Origin: JAJYKC01 sp035545735 | GTDB taxonomy: Bacteria; Acidobacteriota; Terriglobia; Bryobacterales; Bryobacteraceae | Assembly: GCA_035545735.1 (NCBI GenBank) | Contig: DASZXS010000064.1 | Span: forward strand, 92,550-156,549 | Direction: 5' to 3' | DNA length: 64,000 nt | Shown: piece by piece, positions 27,359 through 34,331 of the stretch | How positions within the stretch are numbered: position 1 is the stretch's first letter | Layout: each line of letters starts with the position of its first letter | The notes under the pieces: generated by a model | Databases searched by the model: none | Seen by the model: the letters and a program-made list of their open reading frames with translations, nothing else | What the model was told of the DNA's origin: nothing | Made by a program: the position numbers and the translations under genes

Positions 27359-28066
27359 ATGGCAGAACATGCGGCAATCAAAGCGCTGGGACTCTCCGGG
27401 TCGCCGGTCGCAATCGGCTTTTTGGATGAGGTTCCCCCTGGTGTGGAGCGGTGGACGGGCGGCGAAGTTCCAGCGGGATGTACGTTTTGGCGTTTTGCCA
27501 AGGAAGGGAAGACTTTCTACACTGAGCCGTCGGATCATTGGAACTGCGCGGTCGGATCGTACACGCATGCGATCAGTCTTCCACCGGAGCGCGGCGCCGC
27601 CTTGCAGGACACCGTGGGCTTCATGGTAGGAAGCGGATATATCGAGATGTCCGAAGTTCCGGGTATTCCGGTGTTGCCGGAGGCCCCGAAGTTTATCGCC
27701 TATGGCCCGGTTGAGAATGTCCCCTTCCAGCCTGACGTAATTCTAATCGCTTCGCGGCCGGCGGCGGCCATGCTTTTGTACGAAGCGGCAGTCCGGTCCG
27801 GGGCCGCCGCGGCCTTGTCTCCCGCCATGGGGCGCCCGGCATGTGCGGTGCTGCCGCTGGCCAAGGGGCAGGATTCCTCCGCGTTCTCTTTCGGCTGCAA
27901 AGGAAATCGCACTTATACCGGCCTTCCCGACGACGAGCTTTATTTTTGCGTTCCGGCGGGTAAGTGGGAGTCTTTTGTGAAGGAACTGGCTACGCTCGAG
28001 GATGCGAATCAGAAGATTGAGGACTATTCCCTGGGCCGCCGTTCGCAGTTTCCCATCATCGATTGA
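27359..28066 (+). CDS. DUF169 domain protein
   Basis: This 235-residue cytoplasmic protein has the DUF169 (COG2043) layout: GLSGSPVAIGFLDEVPPGVE at the N-terminus, a Cys in PAGCTFWRFA, a second in NCAVGSYTHA, and a C-terminal PACAVLPLAKGQ and FSFGCKGNRTYTGLPDDELYF. The conserved Cys residues could bind a metal or cofactor. The family has no established reaction. The ATG at 27359 has no clear ribosome site. The gene is 57 bases after the DUF2911 gene and 43 bases before the thioredoxin-like gene, both on the same strand. Confidence 0.8.
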   Translation: MAEHAAIKALGLSGSPVAIGFLDEVPPGVERWTGGEVPAGCTFWRFAKEGKTFYTEPSDHWNCAVGSYTHAISLPPERGAALQDTVGFMVGSGYIEMSEVPGIPVLPEAPKFIAYGPVENVPFQPDVILIASRPAAAMLLYEAAVRSGAAAALSPAMGRPACAVLPLAKGQDSSAFSFGCKGNRTYTGLPDDELYFCVPAGKWESFVKELATLEDANQKIEDYSLGRRSQFPIID

Positions 28067-28109
28067 ATGGGCGATTACACCGGTCGCAGTATACTCAAGC
28101 TTAAACGCC

Positions 28110-28649
28110 ATGACTCGAAGAATTCTCTCTATCCTGCTCGCTTCTCTTGCGTTATCCTCGCCCACCTGGGCCGACTCGACGGCCCGCAAGGCGCCGGCCT
28201 TCACGGTCTCTATGATCGACGGGAGCAAGATTTCCACCACCCAGTACCAGGGAAAAGTCGTGATCCTGGCCATGATCATGACCACTTGCCCCCATTGCCA
28301 GGCGGCGACACGAACACTCTCCACTTTGCAACGGGAATTTGGTCCGAAGGGGCTCCAGGTGATCGAAGCGGTTTTCGATCCCAATCCGAAGGAGATGATC
28401 CCGAAGTTTTTGCAGAGCCTCAATCCGCCGTTTCCGGTGGGTTCCACAAACACACTGGCGGCGGCAGCTTTTATGCAACTCGACGCCTCCAAGCGGTATT
28501 ACGTCCCTTATGTTACGTTCATCGATCGCGCGGGAATGATACGCGGGCAGTACAAAGGCGATGACGCCTTTAACGCGGAGAGCGAACTAGCCAAGAACTA
28601 TCGCAACCTGGTGGTCAAACTGATAGACGGGAAGATGTCGAAGAAATAG
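28110..28649 (+). CDS. Exported thioredoxin-fold (TlpA/redoxin-like) protein
   Basis: This 179-residue protein has a signal peptide (MTRRILSILLASLALSSPTWA), so it acts in the periplasm. The fold is AhpC/TSA-redoxin-like, with KAPAFTVSMIDGSKIS, QGKVVILAMIMTTCPHC, and YVPYVTFIDRAGMI containing the cis-Pro. The active site is C60-P-H-C63, the CPHC type of DsbA rather than the usual CGPC or CxPC of TlpA proteins. This points to a more oxidising disulfide exchange, although that is inference. The seven-heme cytochrome is one possible client, but it lies 14 kb away. Confidence 0.82.
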   Translation: MTRRILSILLASLALSSPTWADSTARKAPAFTVSMIDGSKISTTQYQGKVVILAMIMTTCPHCQAATRTLSTLQREFGPKGLQVIEAVFDPNPKEMIPKFLQSLNPPFPVGSTNTLAAAAFMQLDASKRYYVPYVTFIDRAGMIRGQYKGDDAFNAESELAKNYRNLVVKLIDGKMSKK

Positions 28650-28656
28650 AGTGGTG

Positions 28657-29487
28657 TCAGGAATCGTCCCGCGCCAGCATGCGGTTCAGTTCGGCGTAAG
28701 GAATGGCGCCTTCGAGCATACTCTCGTAGATGCCTTCGGCACGGATCTCGGCGGCGATGCGGCGAGTAAGACCCAGTGTTGCGCGAGCGATTCCCGATCC
28801 AACACTGACCCGGGCCACTCCGAGCTCTTCCAATCGGCGCAGCGGGGGCGTGCCCTGGATCGCCAGGATATTGATCGGAAACCGGAGCGCCTCCACAAAG
28901 CGGCGAATCAGGCTTTCCTCGCGAATTCCCGGTAGGAACAGGCAGTCGGCGCCGGCGTCCCGATAGGCCGCTAAGCGCTGACAGGCGAGCTCGAATCTGG
29001 ATTCCGGATCGCCGAGGTTTTCCAGGTAAAGATCCGTCCGGGCGTTGATCACGATGGGAACGCCCGCTCGCTCTCCAGTGGCACGGATAGTTCGGATTCG
29101 CTCGACTTGCAGGGAGAGTTCGATCAACTCTCCCCCTGCGAAGTCTTCCAGGTTGAGCCCCACCGCGCCGGCTTCGAGCAGCCCTGCCGCCGTTTCCGCC
29201 GCGTCGTCGTAGCCTGCTTCCAGGTCGGCGGTGACCGGCACGCGGACGGTCGAGGCAATCCGTTTCACCACCGCGAGCATTTGGCCGCGGCTCAGCCGCT
29301 GTCCGTCGGGAACCCCCAGCGAAAACGCGATGCCGCCGCTGGTTGTCGCGATCGCCGGGAAGCCCTCCAACTCAAAGATGCGGGCACTGGCGCAATCCCA
29401 CGCATTCGGGAGCACAAGAACCTCCCGGCCGTGATGAAGCTCACGAAGACGGCGCGCCTTCTCCGCTAATCGGATGTCGGGAAGCAC
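28657..29487 (-). CDS. Isocitrate lyase / PEP-mutase family enzyme
   Basis: This 276-residue protein has the (beta/alpha)8 PEP-mutase/ICL superfamily pattern: VLPNAWDCASARIFE, TADLEAGYDD (metal-binding Asp), NLEDFAGG, INARTDLYL, and DCLFLPGI. It lacks the KKCGH loop of true isocitrate lyase, so it belongs to the oxaloacetate-decarboxylase/carboxyvinyl-phosphonate-like subgroup, whose individual substrates are not predictable. A GTG at 29487 starts it, inside the end of the RDD gene (22-base overlap), so the two genes form an operon. A true aceA is present separately at 62395. Confidence 0.83.
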   Translation of the reverse strand: MLPDIRLAEKARRLRELHHGREVLVLPNAWDCASARIFELEGFPAIATTSGGIAFSLGVPDGQRLSRGQMLAVVKRIASTVRVPVTADLEAGYDDAAETAAGLLEAGAVGLNLEDFAGGELIELSLQVERIRTIRATGERAGVPIVINARTDLYLENLGDPESRFELACQRLAAYRDAGADCLFLPGIREESLIRRFVEALRFPINILAIQGTPPLRRLEELGVARVSVGSGIARATLGLTRRIAAEIRAEGIYESMLEGAIPYAELNRMLARDDS

Positions 29488-30323
29488 TTCGAAATATGAT
29501 CGTGCCAGGTAAGCGCTTCTTCATCCACCAGCGCCCATGCCAGGCCGAGTCCCATGGCGGCGAAGCTGACGATGCCAGCGGCCGCCCGTTGAAAACGCTG
29601 CATGCGCCGGGGGCGGCGGCCATCGAAGTTCACCAGCCGCAGTCTTGCCCAATGCAGCCCGGGACTGTCTCCGTTTCCCAGACACCAAAGCACTTTGTAG
29701 AGCACGGTGATCAAGGCTACGGAAACGCCGAACACGATCAGCGATACGCGGTCGACCGGCAGCGTATGCATGCCCAATCGCGCGACACCTAAAAAAATTG
29801 CCGATGCGCCAAGAATCATGGTTGCATCGAACGCAAAAGCCGACACGCGGCCCGGCAGCGTTGCGGTCAAGGCGTCGCAGTCGATTAAGCTTCCTGGCGC
29901 CGCGGCGGGCGTGCGGGGCGACGCCGCCGGAGCAGGAAAATCCAGCCGCTGCTGCCCGGGCGCCACCGACGGCCGCCGGGCGCGCGCCCGCGTCTTCTCA
30001 GCCGGCGGCGGAGTGGGCCGTGCCGCGGGTGAGGGCGCGGCTCGTTCCAATTGCACCACCCGGGGAACCTCCCGGTTCGAGAAAAGGGAACGCTGGTACT
30101 GCAAGGAGGAACGTTGGGGCGCCGGTTCTTCGGAGTGAATCTCTACCGTCGCCTGGGGGTCAGCTTGAGGAGCCAGCGCGTGAGCCGCCGACGAACGGCT
30201 ATAGGGGGGCATCGAAACCGGCTGAGGCGGGGCCATCGGTTCGGAGCCTTGAAGGCGGCGCCCGCAACGCTGGCAGCGGTGATCGTCGGCTGAATTTTCT
30301 GTCCGGCAGTAGTGGCAGGTCAT
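29466..30323 (-). CDS. Zinc-ribbon plus RDD-domain membrane protein
   Basis: The ATG at 30323 begins directly at a zinc ribbon (CHYC...CQRC, residues 3-20); the open frame extends 16 codons further upstream without a reason to use it. A long low-complexity Pro/Ala/Arg linker runs to about residue 150. An RDD-type membrane domain follows with three helices (RVSAFAFDATMILGASAIFLG, VSLIVFGVSVALITVLYKVLW, and AAAGIVSFAAMGLGLAWALV) and HDHISKCFPTSD at the end. RDD domains are poorly understood membrane modules. The protein has 285 residues. AAAGGA lies ten bases before the start. Confidence 0.78.
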   Translation of the reverse strand: MTCHYCRTENSADDHRCQRCGRRLQGSEPMAPPQPVSMPPYSRSSAAHALAPQADPQATVEIHSEEPAPQRSSLQYQRSLFSNREVPRVVQLERAAPSPAARPTPPPAEKTRARARRPSVAPGQQRLDFPAPAASPRTPAAAPGSLIDCDALTATLPGRVSAFAFDATMILGASAIFLGVARLGMHTLPVDRVSLIVFGVSVALITVLYKVLWCLGNGDSPGLHWARLRLVNFDGRRPRRMQRFQRAAAGIVSFAAMGLGLAWALVDEEALTWHDHISKCFPTSD

Positions 30324-30500
30324 CTTAAAAGTGTCCTTTGGACGGACAATTCTTCCGTCCTTTCTCGCCACCGTCCCAAAGTAAAGCTGCTCTGCTCATC
30401 CGCGTTTTTCGCCTTGCGGCCCGACTGCTTGCGGTGAGCTTGGCTTCCGTGTTACCGTTTGCGGTTGAAGCGCTCTTTTTCCCGCCGACTCTTTTCCCTT

Positions 30501-32933
30501 ATGCCTGCGGCTCTACCATGGCGCTCTCCGTGTTGGCGCAAACGTCTCCAATCTCTTGGTAACATATTTGGGCGCAAATGTCACGAACATTTTTTCTGTA
30601 ATTGTTTTATCCTCCTGACGCTGGCCGCGCCGGGAGTGCGAGCGCAGCTCCTTCCGCCTGTACCCGGCCCGCACGCCCAGCCCGCGCCGAACGCTCAGAA
30701 CCCCAACTTGAAGGTCCGCCGCCCACCGTCAAACACCCTGGGCGGCAATGAGGTGGATATGCGGGCAGTCACGGAAGAGGCCGACGGGCGGTGGCGCCGG
30801 CTGCGCGGAAGCGCGCGCGTGGAGACCCCGGACGTGCTGCTTGAGGCCGACGAGATCGATTACAACGAAAGCACCGGCGACGTGCTGGCGCGCGGTAACG
30901 TCCGCTATGAAAGCTACGTGAGCGGCGACAAGCTTCAATGCGATCATGCGGAATTCAACGTCGATACGGAGATCGGCAAATACTACGATGTCACCGGGAC
31001 CGCGCCTCCCAAGATCACCTCGAAGCCCGGCGTTCTCACCACGAGCAATCCGTTTTACTTCCAGGCGAAGTGGGTGGACCGGATTGAGGACAAGTACATC
31101 CTCCACGACGGATTCCTGACCGATTGCAAGCTGCCGCGTCCCGGTTGGACCCTCACCGGTCCGAAATTCGACGTCGTCGCCAACAATCGCCTGATTGCTT
31201 ACAACGCCATCTTCCGCCTCCACGGGATTCCGCTGTTCTATTTTCCGTTCTTTTACAAATCGCTAAAAAAGGAACCCCGGCAGAGCGGATTCCTGACGCC
31301 GAATTTGGGGAACAGCTCGACGCGCGGCTTCATCATGGGAATCGGCTACTATTGGGCGATCAATCGAAGCACGGATGTGCTCTACCGGCCGGAGTATTTC
31401 AGCAAACGGGGGCTGGCCAACACCGTCGAGTTTCGCGCCAAGGTACGTCCCGGTACGGAATTCGGAGTGACGTTCTATAACGTCTCCGATCGCGGAATCC
31501 CGATTGGCAACACGATTCAGAAGCAGGGTGGCTACAATTTTGAATCGACCGGCCTGGTCGATGTCGGCCACGGCTTTACCGGGAGATTTTCGATCGACTA
31601 CTTGAGTTCCTTCCTGTTCCGCCAGACATTCACGGAGTCGTTTCACCAGGCGATATTTTCCGAGGCCCATTCGGTGGGCTTTGTCGCCAAGCACTGGGAC
31701 ACCTACGGGCTGAACATCGCCATGCAGCGCGATCAGGACTTTCTGGACGCCAACGTCCATCCGCAGCACGTGGTTACGATTCGCACGATTCCGAAGGTGG
31801 AGTTCCTCAGCAAGGATCACCTGATTTCGGACAAAGTACTGCCCCTCTGGTTCTCCTTCGATACGGAAGCGGGCGCGTACAGCCGGTCGCAGCCCGCCGG
31901 CGAAAACGGCGCCTTTCCCGGCGGCGAAGTTCAGACGCCAGCCTTCGTACCGAGGGTAAACGCCGCTCCCACTTTGACAACGGTCCTGCGATGGCGCGAT
32001 TTCAGCCTGGTCCCGAGTTTTACGGTTCACGAGACGTGGTATGGCGAGGCGGTGAACCCGAGCGGAACTCCCGTATCGCGCCCCTTTGTACGGAGCGCCG
32101 CGGATCTCGATGCGGTCCTTACGCTCCCATCCGTGGCGCGAGTGTTCAAAGCGCCGAAGTGGCTCGGAGAGGAAGTGAAGCACGTCATCGAGCCCAAGGC
32201 CGAATTCCGCTATGTCAGCGGCGTGGGGACGGATTTCTTGAAGACGCCGCGGTTTGACGACCTGGATCTGCTGACAAACACGACTGAGCTTGACCTGAGC
32301 ATCACCAACCGGCTCTTTGTGAAACGGAAAGATGGCGGCGTCGATGAAATGCTGAGCTGGGAGGTAAGGCAAGCGAGATATTTCGATCCAACCTTCGGCG
32401 GCGCCGTGGTTGCCGGACAGCGCAGCGTGATTGCGAGTTCCGAGTCCGTCAGCCCGTTCGCGTTTCTGGACGGGCCGCGAAACTACTCGCCGGTCGATTC
32501 GACCTTACGGTTTGAGAAGCGCATCGGAGTGCAATTAACGGCCGACTACGATCCTCTCCGCCGGCATATCACCGACGTGGGGCTATCGACGGACGCGCGT
32601 TTTTCCAAATGGTTCGTTTCTTCGGGATACAACCAGGTCCGCAGCACTCCTTTACTGACCGCCACCGCAAATCAAATCACCGGCACAATCGGATATGGAA
32701 ACCAGCAGCGCCGTGGATTCAACGCGGCGGGCAGCGTCTATTACGATTACGAGAAGGACATTCTCGAATACGCGGTGGCCCAGGTGAGCTACAACACGGA
32801 CTGTTGCGGATACACGGTGCAATACCGGCGCTTCAACTTCGCCAACCGCGATGAAGCACAGTTCCGCATCGCCTTTTCGATCTCCAACATCGGCACATTC
32901 GGCAATATGAAGCGGCAGGACCGCTTGTTCTAA
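30501..32933 (+). CDS. lptD: LPS-assembly outer-membrane protein LptD
   Basis: LptD inserts lipopolysaccharide into the outer leaflet of the outer membrane. After a signal-like segment (FILLTLAAPGVRAQ), an OstA/LptA-like jellyroll has VLLEADEIDYNESTGDVLARGNV. The LptD barrel follows with FYFPFFYKSLKKEPRQSGFLTPNLG, and a C-terminal strand region with DCCGYTVQYRRFNF, where adjacent Cys residues match the disulfide-forming pair of the family. The start is uncertain. The only in-frame ATG is 30501, with no ribosome site and an odd 35-residue basic lead-in. An ATG at 30579 would give an ideal signal peptide only if one T of a six-T run were absent. It converges on zapA with 16 bases between. Confidence 0.9.
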   Translation: MPAALPWRSPCWRKRLQSLGNIFGRKCHEHFFCNCFILLTLAAPGVRAQLLPPVPGPHAQPAPNAQNPNLKVRRPPSNTLGGNEVDMRAVTEEADGRWRRLRGSARVETPDVLLEADEIDYNESTGDVLARGNVRYESYVSGDKLQCDHAEFNVDTEIGKYYDVTGTAPPKITSKPGVLTTSNPFYFQAKWVDRIEDKYILHDGFLTDCKLPRPGWTLTGPKFDVVANNRLIAYNAIFRLHGIPLFYFPFFYKSLKKEPRQSGFLTPNLGNSSTRGFIMGIGYYWAINRSTDVLYRPEYFSKRGLANTVEFRAKVRPGTEFGVTFYNVSDRGIPIGNTIQKQGGYNFESTGLVDVGHGFTGRFSIDYLSSFLFRQTFTESFHQAIFSEAHSVGFVAKHWDTYGLNIAMQRDQDFLDANVHPQHVVTIRTIPKVEFLSKDHLISDKVLPLWFSFDTEAGAYSRSQPAGENGAFPGGEVQTPAFVPRVNAAPTLTTVLRWRDFSLVPSFTVHETWYGEAVNPSGTPVSRPFVRSAADLDAVLTLPSVARVFKAPKWLGEEVKHVIEPKAEFRYVSGVGTDFLKTPRFDDLDLLTNTTELDLSITNRLFVKRKDGGVDEMLSWEVRQARYFDPTFGGAVVAGQRSVIASSESVSPFAFLDGPRNYSPVDSTLRFEKRIGVQLTADYDPLRRHITDVGLSTDARFSKWFVSSGYNQVRSTPLLTATANQITGTIGYGNQQRRGFNAAGSVYYDYEKDILEYAVAQVSYNTDCCGYTVQYRRFNFANRDEAQFRIAFSISNIGTFGNMKRQDRLF

Positions 32934-32949
32934 ACCGGCGCCGGGTTGA

Positions 32950-33255
32950 CTATTTCTCGCCGATGGCTTCGTCGAGGAGCAGCGAAAAATTACGGACCTT
33001 TTCGCTGATCTGTTCCTGGATGTTTTCCCGCTCCCGCTCGAGTGAGCGGAGCTGATCGGCTAAATGCAGACAGGCCAGGACCGCAACCCTGGTGGCGTCC
33101 GACGAACCCGCCCGGTCGGCAATCGAATGCATCAACTGGTCGACGCTGGCGGCAACCTGTTCGATCGAGCCGGCTTCGCCAGCCGCAACCAGACTGTAGC
33201 TCTGGTTAAAGATGGTGACGCGGACCGGTTTGTTGTCGGAGGCTCCGCTGCCCAT
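32950..33255 (-). CDS. zapA: Cell division protein ZapA
   Basis: This 101-residue protein binds and bundles FtsZ at the division site. It has the ZapA N-terminal strand (PVRVTIFNQSYSLVA), the V-D-x-L-M helix (VAASVDQLMHSIAD) and the TRVAVLACLHLADQLRSLERE segment leading to a C-terminal coiled coil. It lies 9 bases after the small coiled-coil gene at 33265 and is downstream of rplT. zapA also follows rplT/pheT in many other bacteria. The ATG at 33255 lacks a strong ribosome site. Confidence 0.87.
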   Translation of the reverse strand: MGSGASDNKPVRVTIFNQSYSLVAAGEAGSIEQVAASVDQLMHSIADRAGSSDATRVAVLACLHLADQLRSLERERENIQEQISEKVRNFSLLLDEAIGEK

Positions 33256-33264
33256 AATTGAAGT

Positions 33265-33555
33265 TTACGCGTTGCTGAGAAGATCCATCTGGCCCAGTAG
33301 TTTTTCGATGCGCGTCCGCACCTGTTTGCGCTCCGCCCGGAGGTCGTCGAGATCCTGAGCCGCCTGCTTGGCGTGCCTCGCCTGTTCCTCGGCGCTGGCT
33401 CGCGCCGCGTCGCGTTCGCTGGTTACCGCTTCGAGTTTCCGCGCCAGAGATTCATTTTCGGCGCGGAGCGTGGTGACTAATTCGACCGCGCGGTTAATCC
33501 GCTCTTCCAGACTGCTGAGCGAATCTGTTTCCTCCTCGCGAATGGGCTGAGCCAT
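33265..33555 (-). CDS. Small coiled-coil protein, ZapB-like
   Basis: This 96-residue protein is almost entirely heptad-patterned coiled coil (EERINRAVELVTTLRAENE, then SERDAARASAEEQA, then LRAERKQVRTRIEKLLGQMD). It has no transmembrane or catalytic part. Similar short coiled coils precede zapA in several phyla and are annotated as ZapB-like; context supports a division role. Its ATG (33553-33555) abuts the rplT stop with no gap, implying coupled translation. Confidence 0.75.
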   Translation of the reverse strand: MAQPIREEETDSLSSLEERINRAVELVTTLRAENESLARKLEAVTSERDAARASAEEQARHAKQAAQDLDDLRAERKQVRTRIEKLLGQMDLLSNA

Positions 33556-33921
33556 TTAGTTTCCTCCGGCGAGCGCAGCCTTTGCCTGGGCGACCAAGGC
33601 GGAGAACTTCGCTTCATCGCTAGCGGCGATGTCGGCGAGAATCTTGCGATTGAGGTCGATGCCGGCCTTCTTAAGACCGCTGATAAATTTGCTGTAGGAA
33701 AGGTCCGCGGTGCGGCAAGCGGCCCCAATACGAACAATCCAGAGCGACCGGAAGTTGCGCTTCTTCTGGCGCCGGCCCACATAGGCGTAGCGCTGCGCTT
33801 TTTCCACCGCTTCCTGGGCGGCGCGATGCAGTTTGCTCTTGGTGAGAAAGAAACCGGAGGCTCGCTCCAGTGTTTTGTGCCGGTTCGCCCGGCGCTTAGT
33901 ACCGCGTTTTACTCTTGGCAC
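33556..33921 (-). CDS. rplT: 50S ribosomal protein L20
   Basis: This 121-residue protein is a clear L20, with MPRVKRGTKRRANRHKTLE, the long basic helix region, NFRSLWIVRIGAACR and LSYSKFISGLKKAGIDLNRK. L20 is needed early in 50S assembly and binds 23S rRNA; in many bacteria it also represses its own operon. The start is a GTG at 33921 with AAGGAG seven bases upstream. It follows rpmI by 91 bases and leads into the zapB-like and zapA genes. Confidence 0.96.
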   Translation of the reverse strand: MPRVKRGTKRRANRHKTLERASGFFLTKSKLHRAAQEAVEKAQRYAYVGRRQKKRNFRSLWIVRIGAACRTADLSYSKFISGLKKAGIDLNRKILADIAASDEAKFSALVAQAKAALAGGN

Positions 33922-33990
33922 GTTTCGTCTCCTTGGTTAGTTATCATTTTCCGGCGAAGCGGGCACGTGCGGTGGCTCCGTTCACCCGGC

Positions 33991-34013
33991 GGGTCCAAAA
34001 AAAGGCAGGACCC
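33991..34013 (-). promoter_or_regulatory. Hairpin between rpmI and rplT
   Basis: GGGTCC (33991-33996) and GGACCC (34008-34013) form a perfect 6-base stem with an 11-base loop, touching the rpmI stop codon. On the transcript the loop is U-rich. It could be a mild attenuator or an L20-related control site; sequence alone does not decide. Confidence 0.35.
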
Positions 34014-34207
34014 TAGTAAGGGATCATGCGCTTCAGACTGGGCTGATTGGTAGCGTCCGCGACCGCGCTTTGTCCCAACTTCCGCTTGCGCGAGCGCGAC
34101 TTCGAGGTCAGGATGTGACGGGCAAAGGCATGGTGGCGGACCACTTTGCCGGTTCCCGTTTTCTTGAACCGTTTGGACGCACCCTTATGAGTCTTCAACT
34201 TAGGCAT
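34013..34207 (-). CDS. rpmI: 50S ribosomal protein L35
   Basis: This 64-residue basic protein matches L35, with MPKLKTHKGASKRFKKTGTG at the start, then KVVRHHAFARHILTSK and KRKLGQSAVA before the LKRMIPY end. The ATG at 34207 follows GCAGGA, nine bases upstream; the frame upstream of it to 34291 is not coding. The normal upstream neighbour infC is not present. The gene before it is instead a glycosidase-like protein with its own terminator. Confidence 0.95.
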   Translation of the reverse strand: MPKLKTHKGASKRFKKTGTGKVVRHHAFARHILTSKSRSRKRKLGQSAVADATNQPSLKRMIPY

Positions 34208-34309
34208 TTTGTGTTTTCCTGCGTTCCTGGCTCGGCCTGAGGCGCAAAGCTCCCGGAACTGGGAGAAGTAGATTCCTAAATATCGTAGCATGAGCAGGTT
34301 GGGGTTCGC

Positions 34310-34331
34310 AAAAAGCCCCGCTGGCGCGGCT
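34310..34331 (-). terminator. Rho-independent terminator of the 34330 gene
   Basis: On the minus strand, AGCC and GGCT (plus inner GC/GC pairs) form a GC-rich hairpin followed by five T at 34310-34314. It overlaps the stop codon of the glycosidase-like gene and separates it from rpmI. Confidence 0.6.
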
